From Spirosoma sp. 48-14 (GTDB taxonomy: Bacteria > Bacteroidota > Bacteroidia > Cytophagales > Spirosomataceae), in assembly GCF_001898575.1 (NCBI RefSeq), contig NZ_MKUD01000022.1, positions 115,041 to 179,040 on the forward strand: 64,000 bases of DNA, read 5' to 3'. Below are positions 16,147-23,956 of this stretch, one piece after another (within the stretch, counting starts at the first letter, position 1; each line of letters opens with the position of its first letter). The position numbers and the translations under genes were made by a program. Below the pieces are notes generated by a model that did no database searches, had not been told where the DNA came from, and was given only the letters and a program-made list of their open reading frames with translations.

Positions 16147-16297
16147 AAAAACAGGAGTATCAAGCGTAGCGAGAACGGGGCATTGTGAAGCCAGAGTCGA
16201 ACGGCAGTGGCCGACCGTTGGACCATCTCGTTTCACCGTGGGAACCGCATGGTTCTTCCCCTTATGGTGCGAAGGAGCTCACTTCTACGACATCCTG
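16147..16297 (-). ncRNA. Candidate Y RNA 1 (Ro60-proximal, divergent type)
   Basis: Minus-strand RNA starting about 36 nt after the Ro60 stop. Terminal helix CAGGA/UCCUG (16293-16297 with 16152-16156) is followed by a U5 run (16147-16151), as at an intrinsic terminator. Inward, CGUA pairs with UACG and GUGAG with CUCGC. A GAA bulge sits on the 5' strand between them, recalling the bulged helix that Ro proteins recognise in Y RNAs. Further in, GGGG/CCCC encloses a hairpin GAACC-AUGC-GGUUC and a GUGAA/UUCAC helix. That helix holds a D-arm-like GGUC-CAACGGUC-GGCC and a short T-arm-like GCCG-UUCGACUC-UGGC, in ordinary rather than permuted order. It lacks the GUGCCGUAGA/UUCGCCUGUUGC pair of the other two. 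The fold was drawn by hand. Confidence 0.65.
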
Positions 16298-16303
16298 TTT
16301 AGA

Positions 16304-16325
16304 GCCACGAGCCCAAACTCGTGGC
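16304..16325 (-). terminator. Hairpin directly after the Ro60 stop codon
   Basis: GCCACGAG-UUUGGG-CUCGUGGC, an 8-bp perfect stem beginning 7 nt after the Ro60 gene's stop on the minus strand. It is followed by UCUAAACAGG, not a U run. It could mark the 3' end of the rsr mRNA or a processing boundary before Y RNA 1. Confidence 0.5.
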
Positions 16326-16332
16326 ACATTCG

Positions 16333-17862
16333 TTACAGTGCAATCTGTTCGATGGCACTTAACGTCGTTTGCCCTTCCTCAAGAGCTTGCAATACATCGA
16401 ACACCTTGTCGGACCAACCTGCTATCAGGTAAACATCGTTTTGTTCGACCCGTAAAGGAGCGTTTCCGTAACCAGCCAGATCGAACACATAAAGTCGCGC
16501 ATTGGGGAACAAGTGCTTGTACTGTATCCATTTAGCCGATAAACTGTTTGCCTTGTTCTGTTTTGCCGTGCGGTTATCCCACAACTGGGTGTCCGTAAAC
16601 AGCATGACTTTATCGGCTTTGTACCGTTGCCGGATCAAATCGTCGATGACCAGATATCCATTGGTCGCATAACCGACTTCTCCTTCGCGACCGTAAAATT
16701 CATCGACATTCGCTAGTACCTGACCAGGGGGTAGGGCAATGGTTTTCCAGGTATCGCCAAACATTCCGCTCAGCACATTACGGCATTTCGTGTGCAGTAG
16801 CATTCCTAACAGTAGGCCGATGTCATACAACAGCACTTTACTTTTTGGCGAAACTGGTTTCTGCATTGATCCCGATACGTCGCAGGCAACCACCACACGG
16901 GTATTTGCTGCGAACCCCCGTAGGTTGGCGGTGCTGGCATAAATAGCATCTTCCAGGGCTTCGAGCAGGATGGGTACGTGCCCAAACGGTAACACTTTCA
17001 ACTCCCGATACGCAGCCAGAAAACGGAACGGTAACTGTTTCGCCTTCTGAACCGCTTTCGCGTCGGCCAGTAAGGCACAGACTTTTTCAACATGGTCTCC
17101 GCTGACATCTGCTTCGAGCATATTACGAAGGTTCCGAAGTGTGGCCATGTAACCCAACCGGCCACTATCGATTAGCTCTTCCCATTTTGCCCGTACGGCC
17201 AACTGTTTATCGGATGGACCATCGAACGATTGCTGACCTAATGCGCTCAACTCGGTTTCCCAGGTGTAGGGCGTGTTGAGTGTACCAGTCACTAACTTAT
17301 CGAAAACGGCTTGCTGGGTTTCGCCTTTTGCTTTTGGATGGACCAGAAACAGGGCATCCCGTAGCTTAACGGCCGTATCCCGGTTGTATTTGGCAAATTG
17401 GTATTCGTCAAATTTATTGAAGGCCGTCGACAACCCTTTCTGCATCTGCTTCGACAGGCGGTTGAGTTTTTTAGCTCCCGTTCGCCCGTTTGCTAACTGG
17501 TAATATGACAACAGTTCGGTAATCTCATCCGGTCGTTGCACAGTCCGCGCTACAGCTTTTCCAACCAAACCATCGCCGTGGTGTACCTTGGCTAATTCTC
17601 CCAGCAACACAACCGGAGCCGAACGGAGGTACATCTGCTCCCGAACATAGACCGCCAGCTTTGCAACAAACACTGGATCGACCTGCGCAACTAATTCCTG
17701 AATGCGTACCAATCGCTGGTCTTCACTTTCATAATGTGAGTCGTTGAGCATAGTGGTGACCACCGCCGAATACAGGCTTAGTTGTGGCGTCAACGCATAG
17801 GCCTGCCCCCCTTCATAGTTGACGGTTTTCGTTACATCGCGGTTGTGGCTGTTGAATTTCAT
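16333..17862 (-). CDS. rsr: TROVE-domain protein, bacterial Ro60 orthologue
   Basis: 509 residues. The TROVE (HEAT-like ring) domain covers roughly 15-330, from NYEGGQAYALTPQLSLYSAV through FVAKLAVYVREQMYLRSAPVVLLGELAKVH. A von Willebrand A-like domain follows with the MIDAS motif VACDVSGSMQKPVSPKS (DxSxS) and MLFTDTQLWDN. In Deinococcus and Salmonella such proteins form a ring that holds misfolded or structured RNA, bind Y RNA on the outside, and tether RNases such as PNPase. The three tRNA-mimicking RNAs directly downstream on the same strand strengthen the assignment. No rtcB/rtcA genes lie nearby, unlike in many proteobacterial rsr loci. Three GCGCAG elements lie upstream of the start. 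Confidence 0.95.
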   Translation of the reverse strand: MKFNSHNRDVTKTVNYEGGQAYALTPQLSLYSAVVTTMLNDSHYESEDQRLVRIQELVAQVDPVFVAKLAVYVREQMYLRSAPVVLLGELAKVHHGDGLVGKAVARTVQRPDEITELLSYYQLANGRTGAKKLNRLSKQMQKGLSTAFNKFDEYQFAKYNRDTAVKLRDALFLVHPKAKGETQQAVFDKLVTGTLNTPYTWETELSALGQQSFDGPSDKQLAVRAKWEELIDSGRLGYMATLRNLRNMLEADVSGDHVEKVCALLADAKAVQKAKQLPFRFLAAYRELKVLPFGHVPILLEALEDAIYASTANLRGFAANTRVVVACDVSGSMQKPVSPKSKVLLYDIGLLLGMLLHTKCRNVLSGMFGDTWKTIALPPGQVLANVDEFYGREGEVGYATNGYLVIDDLIRQRYKADKVMLFTDTQLWDNRTAKQNKANSLSAKWIQYKHLFPNARLYVFDLAGYGNAPLRVEQNDVYLIAGWSDKVFDVLQALEEGQTTLSAIEQIAL

Positions 17863-17909
17863 GATCGTCGTTGTTTTGTTAAACTTGACGATACAAAGGT
17901 TTTAAGCAC

Positions 17910-17968
17910 CTGCGCAGTCTTTTTGCGCAGTTCAGAAATTTTTTGAGAAAAATGAAAATTTTGCGCAG
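17910..17968 (-). promoter_or_regulatory. Three repeated (C/T)TGCGCAG sites upstream of rsr
   Basis: CTGCGCAG (17910-17917, a perfect palindrome), TTGCGCAG (17923-17930) and TTGCGCAG (17961-17968) lie 48-106 bp upstream of the rsr ATG. The first two are 13 bp apart and the third is 38 bp further. The spacing suggests a repeated protein-binding site controlling rsr and possibly its Y RNAs. No regulator is identified. Confidence 0.45.
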
Positions 17969-17991
17969 ATTAGAAAAATCACTCTAATGAA

Positions 17992-18036
17992 AAGCCTCCG
18001 CTCGTTCGCAATACAATTAGGGACGAGCGGAGGCTT
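17992..18036 (-). terminator. Terminator hairpin of mntH
   Basis: A perfect 14-bp inverted repeat AAGCCTCCGCTCGT / ACGAGCGGAGGCTT with a 17-nt loop, 24 bp past the mntH stop on the minus strand and followed there by TTTCATTAG. It separates mntH from the rsr promoter. Confidence 0.8.
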
Positions 18037-18059
18037 GGTGGGGGACGAAATTAATACGG

Positions 18060-19394
18060 TTACGTTAACGTATCCCAAAGCAAATACCCGTTTAGCCCCA
18101 TGATGATCAGCGCAACGGCCCAGGAGAGTATTTTTAACCAGCTCGGATTGACAAAGCGACCCATTTTGGTTTTATCACTGGTGAACTGTACCAAAGGGAT
18201 AACCGCGAAGCTGAGTTGTAAAGATAGAATGACCTGGCTAAGGACCAGTAATTCGGCAGTTCCACGTTCGCCATACAAGATAGCTACGATTAAAGCAGGA
18301 ATAATGGCCACCAAACGAGTAACCAGCCGGCGAACCCAGGGCTTTAGCCGTAGATTCAGAAATCCTTCCATCACAATCTGACCGGCTAGTGTACCCGTCA
18401 GTGTAGAGTTCTGGCCGGAAGCAAGCAGCGCTACGGCAAACAGAATACCTGCTAATTTAACACCAAGGATCGGATCGAGCAGACGGTGGGCATCGGCTAT
18501 ATCGGCCACCTGCTGATTGCCTGAAAAGTGGAAGGCCGCTGCCGACAGCACAAGAATGGCGGCATTGATAAAAAAGGCCAGGAAGAGCGAGACCGTTGAA
18601 TCGATTGTTGCGAACGTAATAGCGACTTTACGACCAGCATCATTGCGTCCATAATTGCGGGTTTGCACAATACTGGAATGTAAATAGAGATTGTGCGGCA
18701 TAACGGTGGCTCCTAATATACCGATGGCTATGTAAAGCATCCCCGGATTCGTGACGACGGCTGAACGAGGAATCAATCCCGCAGCAACGTCGGCCATGAC
18801 GGGCTGAGAAACGATCAGTTCATAACCAAAGCAGCCTACGATCAGAAAGATTAAACCCGCTACGATCCGCTCCAGAATCTGGAAACCTTTGTTTTGCAGG
18901 TACAGCAGGAGTAATGCGTCGAGCGCTGTAATGAGTACGCCAATCGTAATTGGAAGGCCAAAGAGTAAATTCAGGGCTATAGCTGACCCGATTACTTCGG
19001 CCAGATCGCAGGCGGCAATAGCTATTTCGGCCAGTAGCCACAGCCCTATACCTACCGGGCGACTAAAATGATCGCGACAGGCCTGTGCCAGATCACGGCC
19101 GGTGGCAATCCCCAGTTTCAGCGCCAAATGTTGCAACAGAATGGCAAACAGGTTGGAAATCAGAACAACAGATAGGAGTTGGTAGCCGAACTGGGCTCCC
19201 CCGGCAATATCGGTCGCCCAGTTGCCGGGGTCCATATAGCCAACAGCTACCATCAGACCTGGCCCTGCATAGGCCCGCAATGTTCGGAAGAAACCACGTC
19301 CGACCGGAACATGTACTGACCCATGAACATCGGTCAAGGGCGAGGCTGTATCTTCAGTGTACCAGTGTTTCGTTGATGTATTCGTTACTTCCAT
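18060..19394 (-). CDS. mntH: Nramp-family divalent metal (Mn2+/Fe2+) transporter
   Basis: 444 residues with about eleven membrane helices. The metal-binding DPGN motif is in [15 protein letters not shown] (helix 1, about residues 54-68), and the helix 6 signature reads [14 protein letters not shown]. It is an inner-membrane proton-coupled importer of Mn2+ or Fe2+. It is transcribed divergently from a DtxR/MntR-type regulator, with a strong operator in the shared 186-bp region. A -7 element TATATTTG (19452-19459 on the minus strand) lies next to that operator, so repression by metal-loaded regulator is likely. Mn2+ as the main substrate is inferred from the regulator and family. Confidence 0.95.
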   Translation of the reverse strand: MEVTNTSTKHWYTEDTASPLTDVHGSVHVPVGRGFFRTLRAYAGPGLMVAVGYMDPGNWATDIAGGAQFGYQLLSVVLISNLFAILLQHLALKLGIATGRDLAQACRDHFSRPVGIGLWLLAEIAIAACDLAEVIGSAIALNLLFGLPITIGVLITALDALLLLYLQNKGFQILERIVAGLIFLIVGCFGYELIVSQPVMADVAAGLIPRSAVVTNPGMLYIAIGILGATVMPHNLYLHSSIVQTRNYGRNDAGRKVAITFATIDSTVSLFLAFFINAAILVLSAAAFHFSGNQQVADIADAHRLLDPILGVKLAGILFAVALLASGQNSTLTGTLAGQIVMEGFLNLRLKPWVRRLVTRLVAIIPALIVAILYGERGTAELLVLSQVILSLQLSFAVIPLVQFTSDKTKMGRFVNPSWLKILSWAVALIIMGLNGYLLWDTLT

Positions 19395-19473
19395 TGAGCT
19401 TAGTCAAGCTGCTTTAGTTGAGTCGATTGATTGTTACCATCTATAACGTAACAAATATAAGTAATGTTGAAAT

Positions 19474-19499
19474 AAAAATTTAGGCTAGTCTAAATTTTT
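19474..19499. promoter_or_regulatory. DtxR/MntR-type operator between mntH and mntR
   Basis: A perfect 10-bp inverted repeat AAAAATTTAG-GCTAGT-CTAAATTTTT. The core TTTAGGCTAGTCTAAA closely matches the known DtxR-family operator pattern TTAGG-n-TAGCCTAA. It lies 14 bp from the mntH -7 element (19452-19459, TATATTTG on the minus strand) and 20 bp upstream of the mntR -7 element TACCTTTG (19520-19527). It thus covers the -33 region of both promoters, an arrangement suited to repressing mntH and mntR together. Confidence 0.9.
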
Positions 19500-19580
19500 A
19501 GAAAGTTTAACATAAAAACTACCTTTGCCCGTAAACTGTTTTGATTTTGTTCGTCGTTCTGAACAAGAGCGCGGTACTGT

Positions 19581-20234
19581 ATGCAATCGTTCACGGAAGA
19601 AAACTATCTGAAGACCATCTATAACCTGGCTAATCGGCAGCAGGGCGAAGTCAGTACGAATGCCCTGGCAGAAGTAACCGCTACCAAAGCCGCTTCAGTA
19701 ACGGATATGCTGCGAAAACTGTCAGAAAAACAGCTTATTCATTACAAAAAATATCAGGGTGTTCGGTTGACGGAAGAAGGGGAGCGGTTGGCGTTGCAGA
19801 TTATCCGGCGGCATCGGCTCTGGGAGGTTTTTCTGGTTGAAAAACTGGGATTTAGCTGGGACCAGGTTCACGACATTGCCGAAGAACTTGAACATATTCG
19901 ATCGGAAGAGTTAGTAACGCGGTTAGATACGTATTTAGGCAATCCTCAGTTTGATCCACATGGTGATCCGATTCCAACATCGGCCGGACAAATGCCCGAA
20001 ACGGGGTATCGGAAGCTGTCAGAAGCAGAGGTTGGAGAAGGCGTATGCCTGATGGCTGTGCTGGAGCATTCGGCAGGGTTTTTACAACACCTTGACTATT
20101 CTGATTTGTCGCTTGGGAGCACGGTTATTGTTCAGGAAATCAGCGCGTTCGATAAGTCATTTCGGGTTCAGACCGAAACCGGAAGGACGGTGTTTGTAAG
20201 CCACGAAGTGGCTAAAAATTTATTAGTGAATTAG
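19581..20234 (+). CDS. mntR: DtxR/MntR-family metal-dependent transcriptional regulator
   Basis: 217 residues. An N-terminal winged helix (about 1-65: FTEENYLKTIYNLANRQQGEVSTNALAE with TKAASVTDMLRKLSEKQLI) is followed by a metal-binding dimerisation domain (about 66-140, RRHRLWEVFLVEKLGFSWDQVHDIAEELEH) and a C-terminal SH3-like FeoA domain (about 150-217). The HRLWE and H..AEELEH motifs contain the expected metal ligands. It probably represses mntH and itself in the presence of Mn2+ or Fe2+ through the 19474-19499 operator. The FeoA-like tail makes it closer to IdeR/DtxR than to the short Bacillus MntR. Confidence 0.92.
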   Translation: MQSFTEENYLKTIYNLANRQQGEVSTNALAEVTATKAASVTDMLRKLSEKQLIHYKKYQGVRLTEEGERLALQIIRRHRLWEVFLVEKLGFSWDQVHDIAEELEHIRSEELVTRLDTYLGNPQFDPHGDPIPTSAGQMPETGYRKLSEAEVGEGVCLMAVLEHSAGFLQHLDYSDLSLGSTVIVQEISAFDKSFRVQTETGRTVFVSHEVAKNLLVN

Positions 20235-20278
20235 TGCGTGTTTGCGGTTTTGGGAAATCGTAAACGATCAATCGGAAT

Positions 20279-21355
20279 ATGAAACTTTTAGACTGGTATA
20301 TTCTTAAGCGCTTTTTACAGACCTACATTTTTGTGGTAATGGTGATTGTGCTGGTGGTTGTAATGATCGATTACACCGAAAAGGTGGATAACTTTCATAA
20401 GACCAACGCACCTGGCAACGAAATTCTGTGGGACTATTATCTCAATTTTATTCCGTATTGGGCCAATTACATCAGCCCGCTGATGGTCTTTATCGCCACC
20501 GTATTCCTGACCTCGCGATTGGCTGCCCGGACCGAGATTATAGCTATTCTGAGCAGTGGGGTTAGTTTTGTCCGGCTATTATTTCCCTATACACTAGGAG
20601 CAACCGTGCTGGCGGTGCTGACGTATTTTATGGTTAATTACGTGATTCCGAAAGCCAATAAAACCCGGATTGCGTTTGAAATCAAATACATCAACGATGC
20701 CTTTACGTACTCGAACCGAAACGTACACCTCAAAATAGCTCCCAATACCTACGCCTATCTGGAAAGCTATAACAACATGAGCAACACCGGGTATAAATTC
20801 ACCCTGGAACGTGTAGAAGGCAATCAGTTGAAACAAAAACTTTCGGCCGACCATATCGAATGGGATGCCAAGAAGAAGAAATGGTCAATTGTCGATTATC
20901 GGATTCGGGATATTAATGGAATGCGTGAAACCCTCACGCCCGGTTCCCGTATCGATACGACACTGAATCTGAAACCAGACGATTTTAGCTCTAATTTCAA
21001 CCTTTTCGAAACCCTTACCCGACCGGAACTCAACAAATACATCGACTTACTGAAAAGCCGTGGTTCTGATGGGGTTGAGACGTACCTGCTTGAAAAATAC
21101 AGCCGGGATACCCGCCCGTTTGCGATTATTATCCTGACGATAATTGGAGTTATTATGTCGGCCCGTAAAAGCCGTCGGGGGGTTGGCTGGCAAGTGGCGC
21201 TCGGTTTCATACTGGCCTTTACCTACCTGCTGTTTTTCATGCTGGCAAAGGGCATTGCCGAGTCTGGGAATCTGAATCCTATTATCGCCGTATGGCTTCC
21301 CAATGCTATTTTTACCGCCATTGGCGTGCTGTTGTACAATACAATTCCCCGGTAA
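20279..21355 (+). CDS. LptF/LptG-family permease (lipopolysaccharide export)
   Basis: 358 residues: MKLLDWYILKRFLQTYIFVVMVIVLVVVMIDYTEK is typical of the YjgP/YjgQ family. Three N-terminal membrane helices (to about residue 125) are followed by a periplasmic jellyroll-like domain (about 130-270) and three C-terminal helices (about 275-358, including RKSRRGVGWQVALGF). Such proteins pair in the inner membrane with LptB to extract LPS. Only one family member is in this window; the partner is expected elsewhere. It starts 44 bp after mntR but its function is unrelated. Confidence 0.9.
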   Translation: MKLLDWYILKRFLQTYIFVVMVIVLVVVMIDYTEKVDNFHKTNAPGNEILWDYYLNFIPYWANYISPLMVFIATVFLTSRLAARTEIIAILSSGVSFVRLLFPYTLGATVLAVLTYFMVNYVIPKANKTRIAFEIKYINDAFTYSNRNVHLKIAPNTYAYLESYNNMSNTGYKFTLERVEGNQLKQKLSADHIEWDAKKKKWSIVDYRIRDINGMRETLTPGSRIDTTLNLKPDDFSSNFNLFETLTRPELNKYIDLLKSRGSDGVETYLLEKYSRDTRPFAIIILTIIGVIMSARKSRRGVGWQVALGFILAFTYLLFFMLAKGIAESGNLNPIIAVWLPNAIFTAIGVLLYNTIPR

Positions 21356-21436
21356 TTCTGAATGAGTGAATGATAAAATGCGTGAATGGTTAGCTGTTCC
21401 AATTCTATTATTCACTTATTCTATCCGTCAAAGTTG

Positions 21437-22369
21437 ATGACTTATAAACCCACGTTCACCGACTACCTACAGCTCCATTTCATCGTTCTGATCTGGGGGT
21501 TTACCGCTATTTTAGGGAAACTACTGGCTCCGCTCGATGCGTCGGGAGTCGTATTGTTTCGTACGGTGCTGGCGGTAGTGGGAATGGGACTCGTTCTACT
21601 GGGCCGAAAGCAGAATCTGAACGTAGCTTCTACCGATTATTGGCGATTACTGGCTACGGGTGGATTGATTGGCCTGCATTGGGTATTATTTTTTCTGGCT
21701 GCCCGACTGGCCAATGTATCGGTGTGTCTGGCCGGTATGGCGACGAGTTCACTTTGGGCGAGTGTGTTGGAGCCATTGGTGTTGCGTCGGCGGGTAAGGC
21801 CGATTGAAGTCGTGCTGGGAGCCGTTGTGATGCTGGGGCTTTACCTGATTTTTCGGTTTGAGTTCGACAAGGTGGTTGGGTTGACAGTAGCTGTGCTATC
21901 GGCCATGCTGTCGTCGTTGTTCACCATAATTAATAGTCGGTTTACTCAGCGTTATAATGCCTTGGTTATTTCGTTTTATGAAATGATTGGCGCATCGGTG
22001 GCGGCTCTGTGCTTGTGGCTGCTGGTTCAATGGACGGCTTCGGCCGATGCAGCGGTCAGTGCTCAATATGTGCCTGAATCTCCCTGGCAATGGCTTTGGT
22101 TATTAGTACTTTCACTGGTTTGTACGGTCTATGCCTATTCAATAGGGGTGAGCCTATTACGAAAGTTCTCGCCCTATATGGCAGTGTTGACCGTAAATTT
22201 GGAGCCAGTTTATGGTATCTTGCTGGCCGTTTTGATTTTTGGCGATACCGAACGGATGACATTGGGCTTTTACGGTGGAACGCTGGTGATTCTGGCGGCT
22301 GTACTGGCTTATCCGTTTCTTAATAGCCGATTTACAAAAACTCAAGCTCAGTTGCCCACCTCAACCTAA
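21437..22369 (+). CDS. EamA/DMT-family transporter
   Basis: 310 residues from the ATG at 21437 (MTYKPTFTDYLQLHFIVLIWGFTAILGKLL). The frame opens at 21386, but the extra 17 residues come from low-complexity intergenic DNA. Ten predicted membrane helices form two EamA repeats (about 10-140 and 150-300). Members export metabolites or amino acids, or act as nucleotide-sugar carriers. The substrate here is unknown. The 80-bp gap before it carries GAATGA-like words also found in other gaps of this window. Confidence 0.88.
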   Translation: MTYKPTFTDYLQLHFIVLIWGFTAILGKLLAPLDASGVVLFRTVLAVVGMGLVLLGRKQNLNVASTDYWRLLATGGLIGLHWVLFFLAARLANVSVCLAGMATSSLWASVLEPLVLRRRVRPIEVVLGAVVMLGLYLIFRFEFDKVVGLTVAVLSAMLSSLFTIINSRFTQRYNALVISFYEMIGASVAALCLWLLVQWTASADAAVSAQYVPESPWQWLWLLVLSLVCTVYAYSIGVSLLRKFSPYMAVLTVNLEPVYGILLAVLIFGDTERMTLGFYGGTLVILAAVLAYPFLNSRFTKTQAQLPTST

Positions 22370-22434
22370 TAAGGTGACTGAAGAAGCGATGTATGGTTCA
22401 CCATTTACCATGATCGTAAACCATAAAGCATTTT

Positions 22435-23865
22435 ATGTCTGGATCTTTATTACGTATTATTACTATTCTGCTGGGTCTGTTTACCATTGTTGTCCTTACG
22501 CCTTTAATTGCGCTGGCCACTTATAACCACCCATCACCCACCGACGATTATTGTTTTGCGAATACTGTGATCCACTATGGATTCTGGCAGGCTCAACAGT
22601 ATTATTATGATGGATGGACTGGGCGTTTCTTTCATAATTTCATTGTTCATACTAACCCAATCATACTGGGCTGGTACGGTGCCTATAAAATTTATCCAAT
22701 GATTTTGCTGGCGCTGGTAATAGCGGGTTGCTTTGCTGTTGCTAACCAGTTACTAGCCAGTTTTTTGGATCTGAATGCCAAAATCGCCCTGGCCTTTGGG
22801 ATGTTTATCGGCTTTATTACGACGCTCGCAGGGATTCCTGAATATTTATATTGGTATACAGGGCTGGCTAGTTATGGTCTGTCCAGCGCCCTGTTTTTGT
22901 TCTTGCTGGCTGTATTAATGGCGCATCAGCAACGTGGATTCAACTGGAAGTCGGGTTATGTGATTACGGAAAGTTTGCTGGTTACGGCGATTATCGGGTC
23001 AAGTGAGATGACGATGGTGCTGGTACTATCTGTGCTGGTGCTGATTGTCTTTGGCGACTTAATCGAACGTCGACGGGTTTCGGCGACGATGGTTATTTTG
23101 CTGGGGGTAGCAGCCGTAGCTTGTTATTATTTATTCAAAGCACCGGGCAATGCCATTCGCCTGGGCGGTAATCCGCATGGAAGCGATATTCCGTTTACCC
23201 TGATATCGTCGCTTAAATTTGCGATTACATACATTCCTAAACAACTATTTACAACGCCCTGGCTACCGCTGTCGATTTTATACCTGCCTCTGGCCTGGAA
23301 ACTGGCGGGCACGCGTCGACGTCGATCCGATTTTCCACCCTACCTGCGCTTGCATCCATTTTGGGGGCTGTTGTATATGGTGGCAACGCTTCTGGCTCTT
23401 ATATCATTACACTTTTACGGTGTGGGTATCGCCCCCATTCCCCGGCTGATCAATTTGATTAACCTGGCTTTCTGGCTATGCTTGTTGTATAACCTGACCT
23501 TACTGGTTATTCGGATTCGATACCGCTTCGATCCTGATGCGTTGGTGCCGTATCTGCGCCCGATTATGCTGTTGGCTGTAATCTGGGCGGTAGTGGCTGC
23601 GTCGATGGGAACGTTGCTGCCGGTAGTATATGGCGACTGGCTTAGTGGTCGAGCGGCTCAATATGATCGGGAGATGCTCGAACGATATGCTCAGTTGTCA
23701 AAACAGGGTGACGCCAACAGCGTTATAACGCCACTGAGCCAATACCCGGTTTCCTTATTTCTGGAAGATATTCATGATAACCCGCAACACCTCTGGAATC
23801 GCTGCTGGGCCGATTATTTTCATAAAAAAACGATTATACTGAAAGGCCATCAGCCAACCCCATAA
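22435..23865 (+). CDS. Multi-pass membrane protein, DUF6056-like
   Basis: 476 residues with about eleven membrane helices. After helix 1 comes a periplasmic loop with PSPTDDYCFANTVIHYGFW and DGWTGRFFHNF, a pattern seen in DUF6056-type proteins and reminiscent of the acidic loop of GT-C glycosyltransferases (DD pair after the first helix). A glycolipid- or polymer-modifying membrane transferase is therefore plausible, but the family function is not established. It is the first of four consecutive same-strand envelope genes (to 28395), which suggests a shared role in surface glycan or teichuronic-like decoration. Confidence 0.6.
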   Translation: MSGSLLRIITILLGLFTIVVLTPLIALATYNHPSPTDDYCFANTVIHYGFWQAQQYYYDGWTGRFFHNFIVHTNPIILGWYGAYKIYPMILLALVIAGCFAVANQLLASFLDLNAKIALAFGMFIGFITTLAGIPEYLYWYTGLASYGLSSALFLFLLAVLMAHQQRGFNWKSGYVITESLLVTAIIGSSEMTMVLVLSVLVLIVFGDLIERRRVSATMVILLGVAAVACYYLFKAPGNAIRLGGNPHGSDIPFTLISSLKFAITYIPKQLFTTPWLPLSILYLPLAWKLAGTRRRRSDFPPYLRLHPFWGLLYMVATLLALISLHFYGVGIAPIPRLINLINLAFWLCLLYNLTLLVIRIRYRFDPDALVPYLRPIMLLAVIWAVVAASMGTLLPVVYGDWLSGRAAQYDREMLERYAQLSKQGDANSVITPLSQYPVSLFLEDIHDNPQHLWNRCWADYFHKKTIILKGHQPTP

Positions 23866-23956
23866 TCGGTACACGTACTAACTGGCATATTGCCCTGAAA
23901 ATTAAATAACGAGTTTCGCCAATTCGGCTTGAGTTGGATGGAATTGGTCAAATCGA

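Noticed and set aside
16142-16535. Two plus-strand open frames of 96 and 116 codons
   Set aside because: They run antisense over Y RNA 1 and the end of rsr and have no domain or sensible composition. They are shadows.
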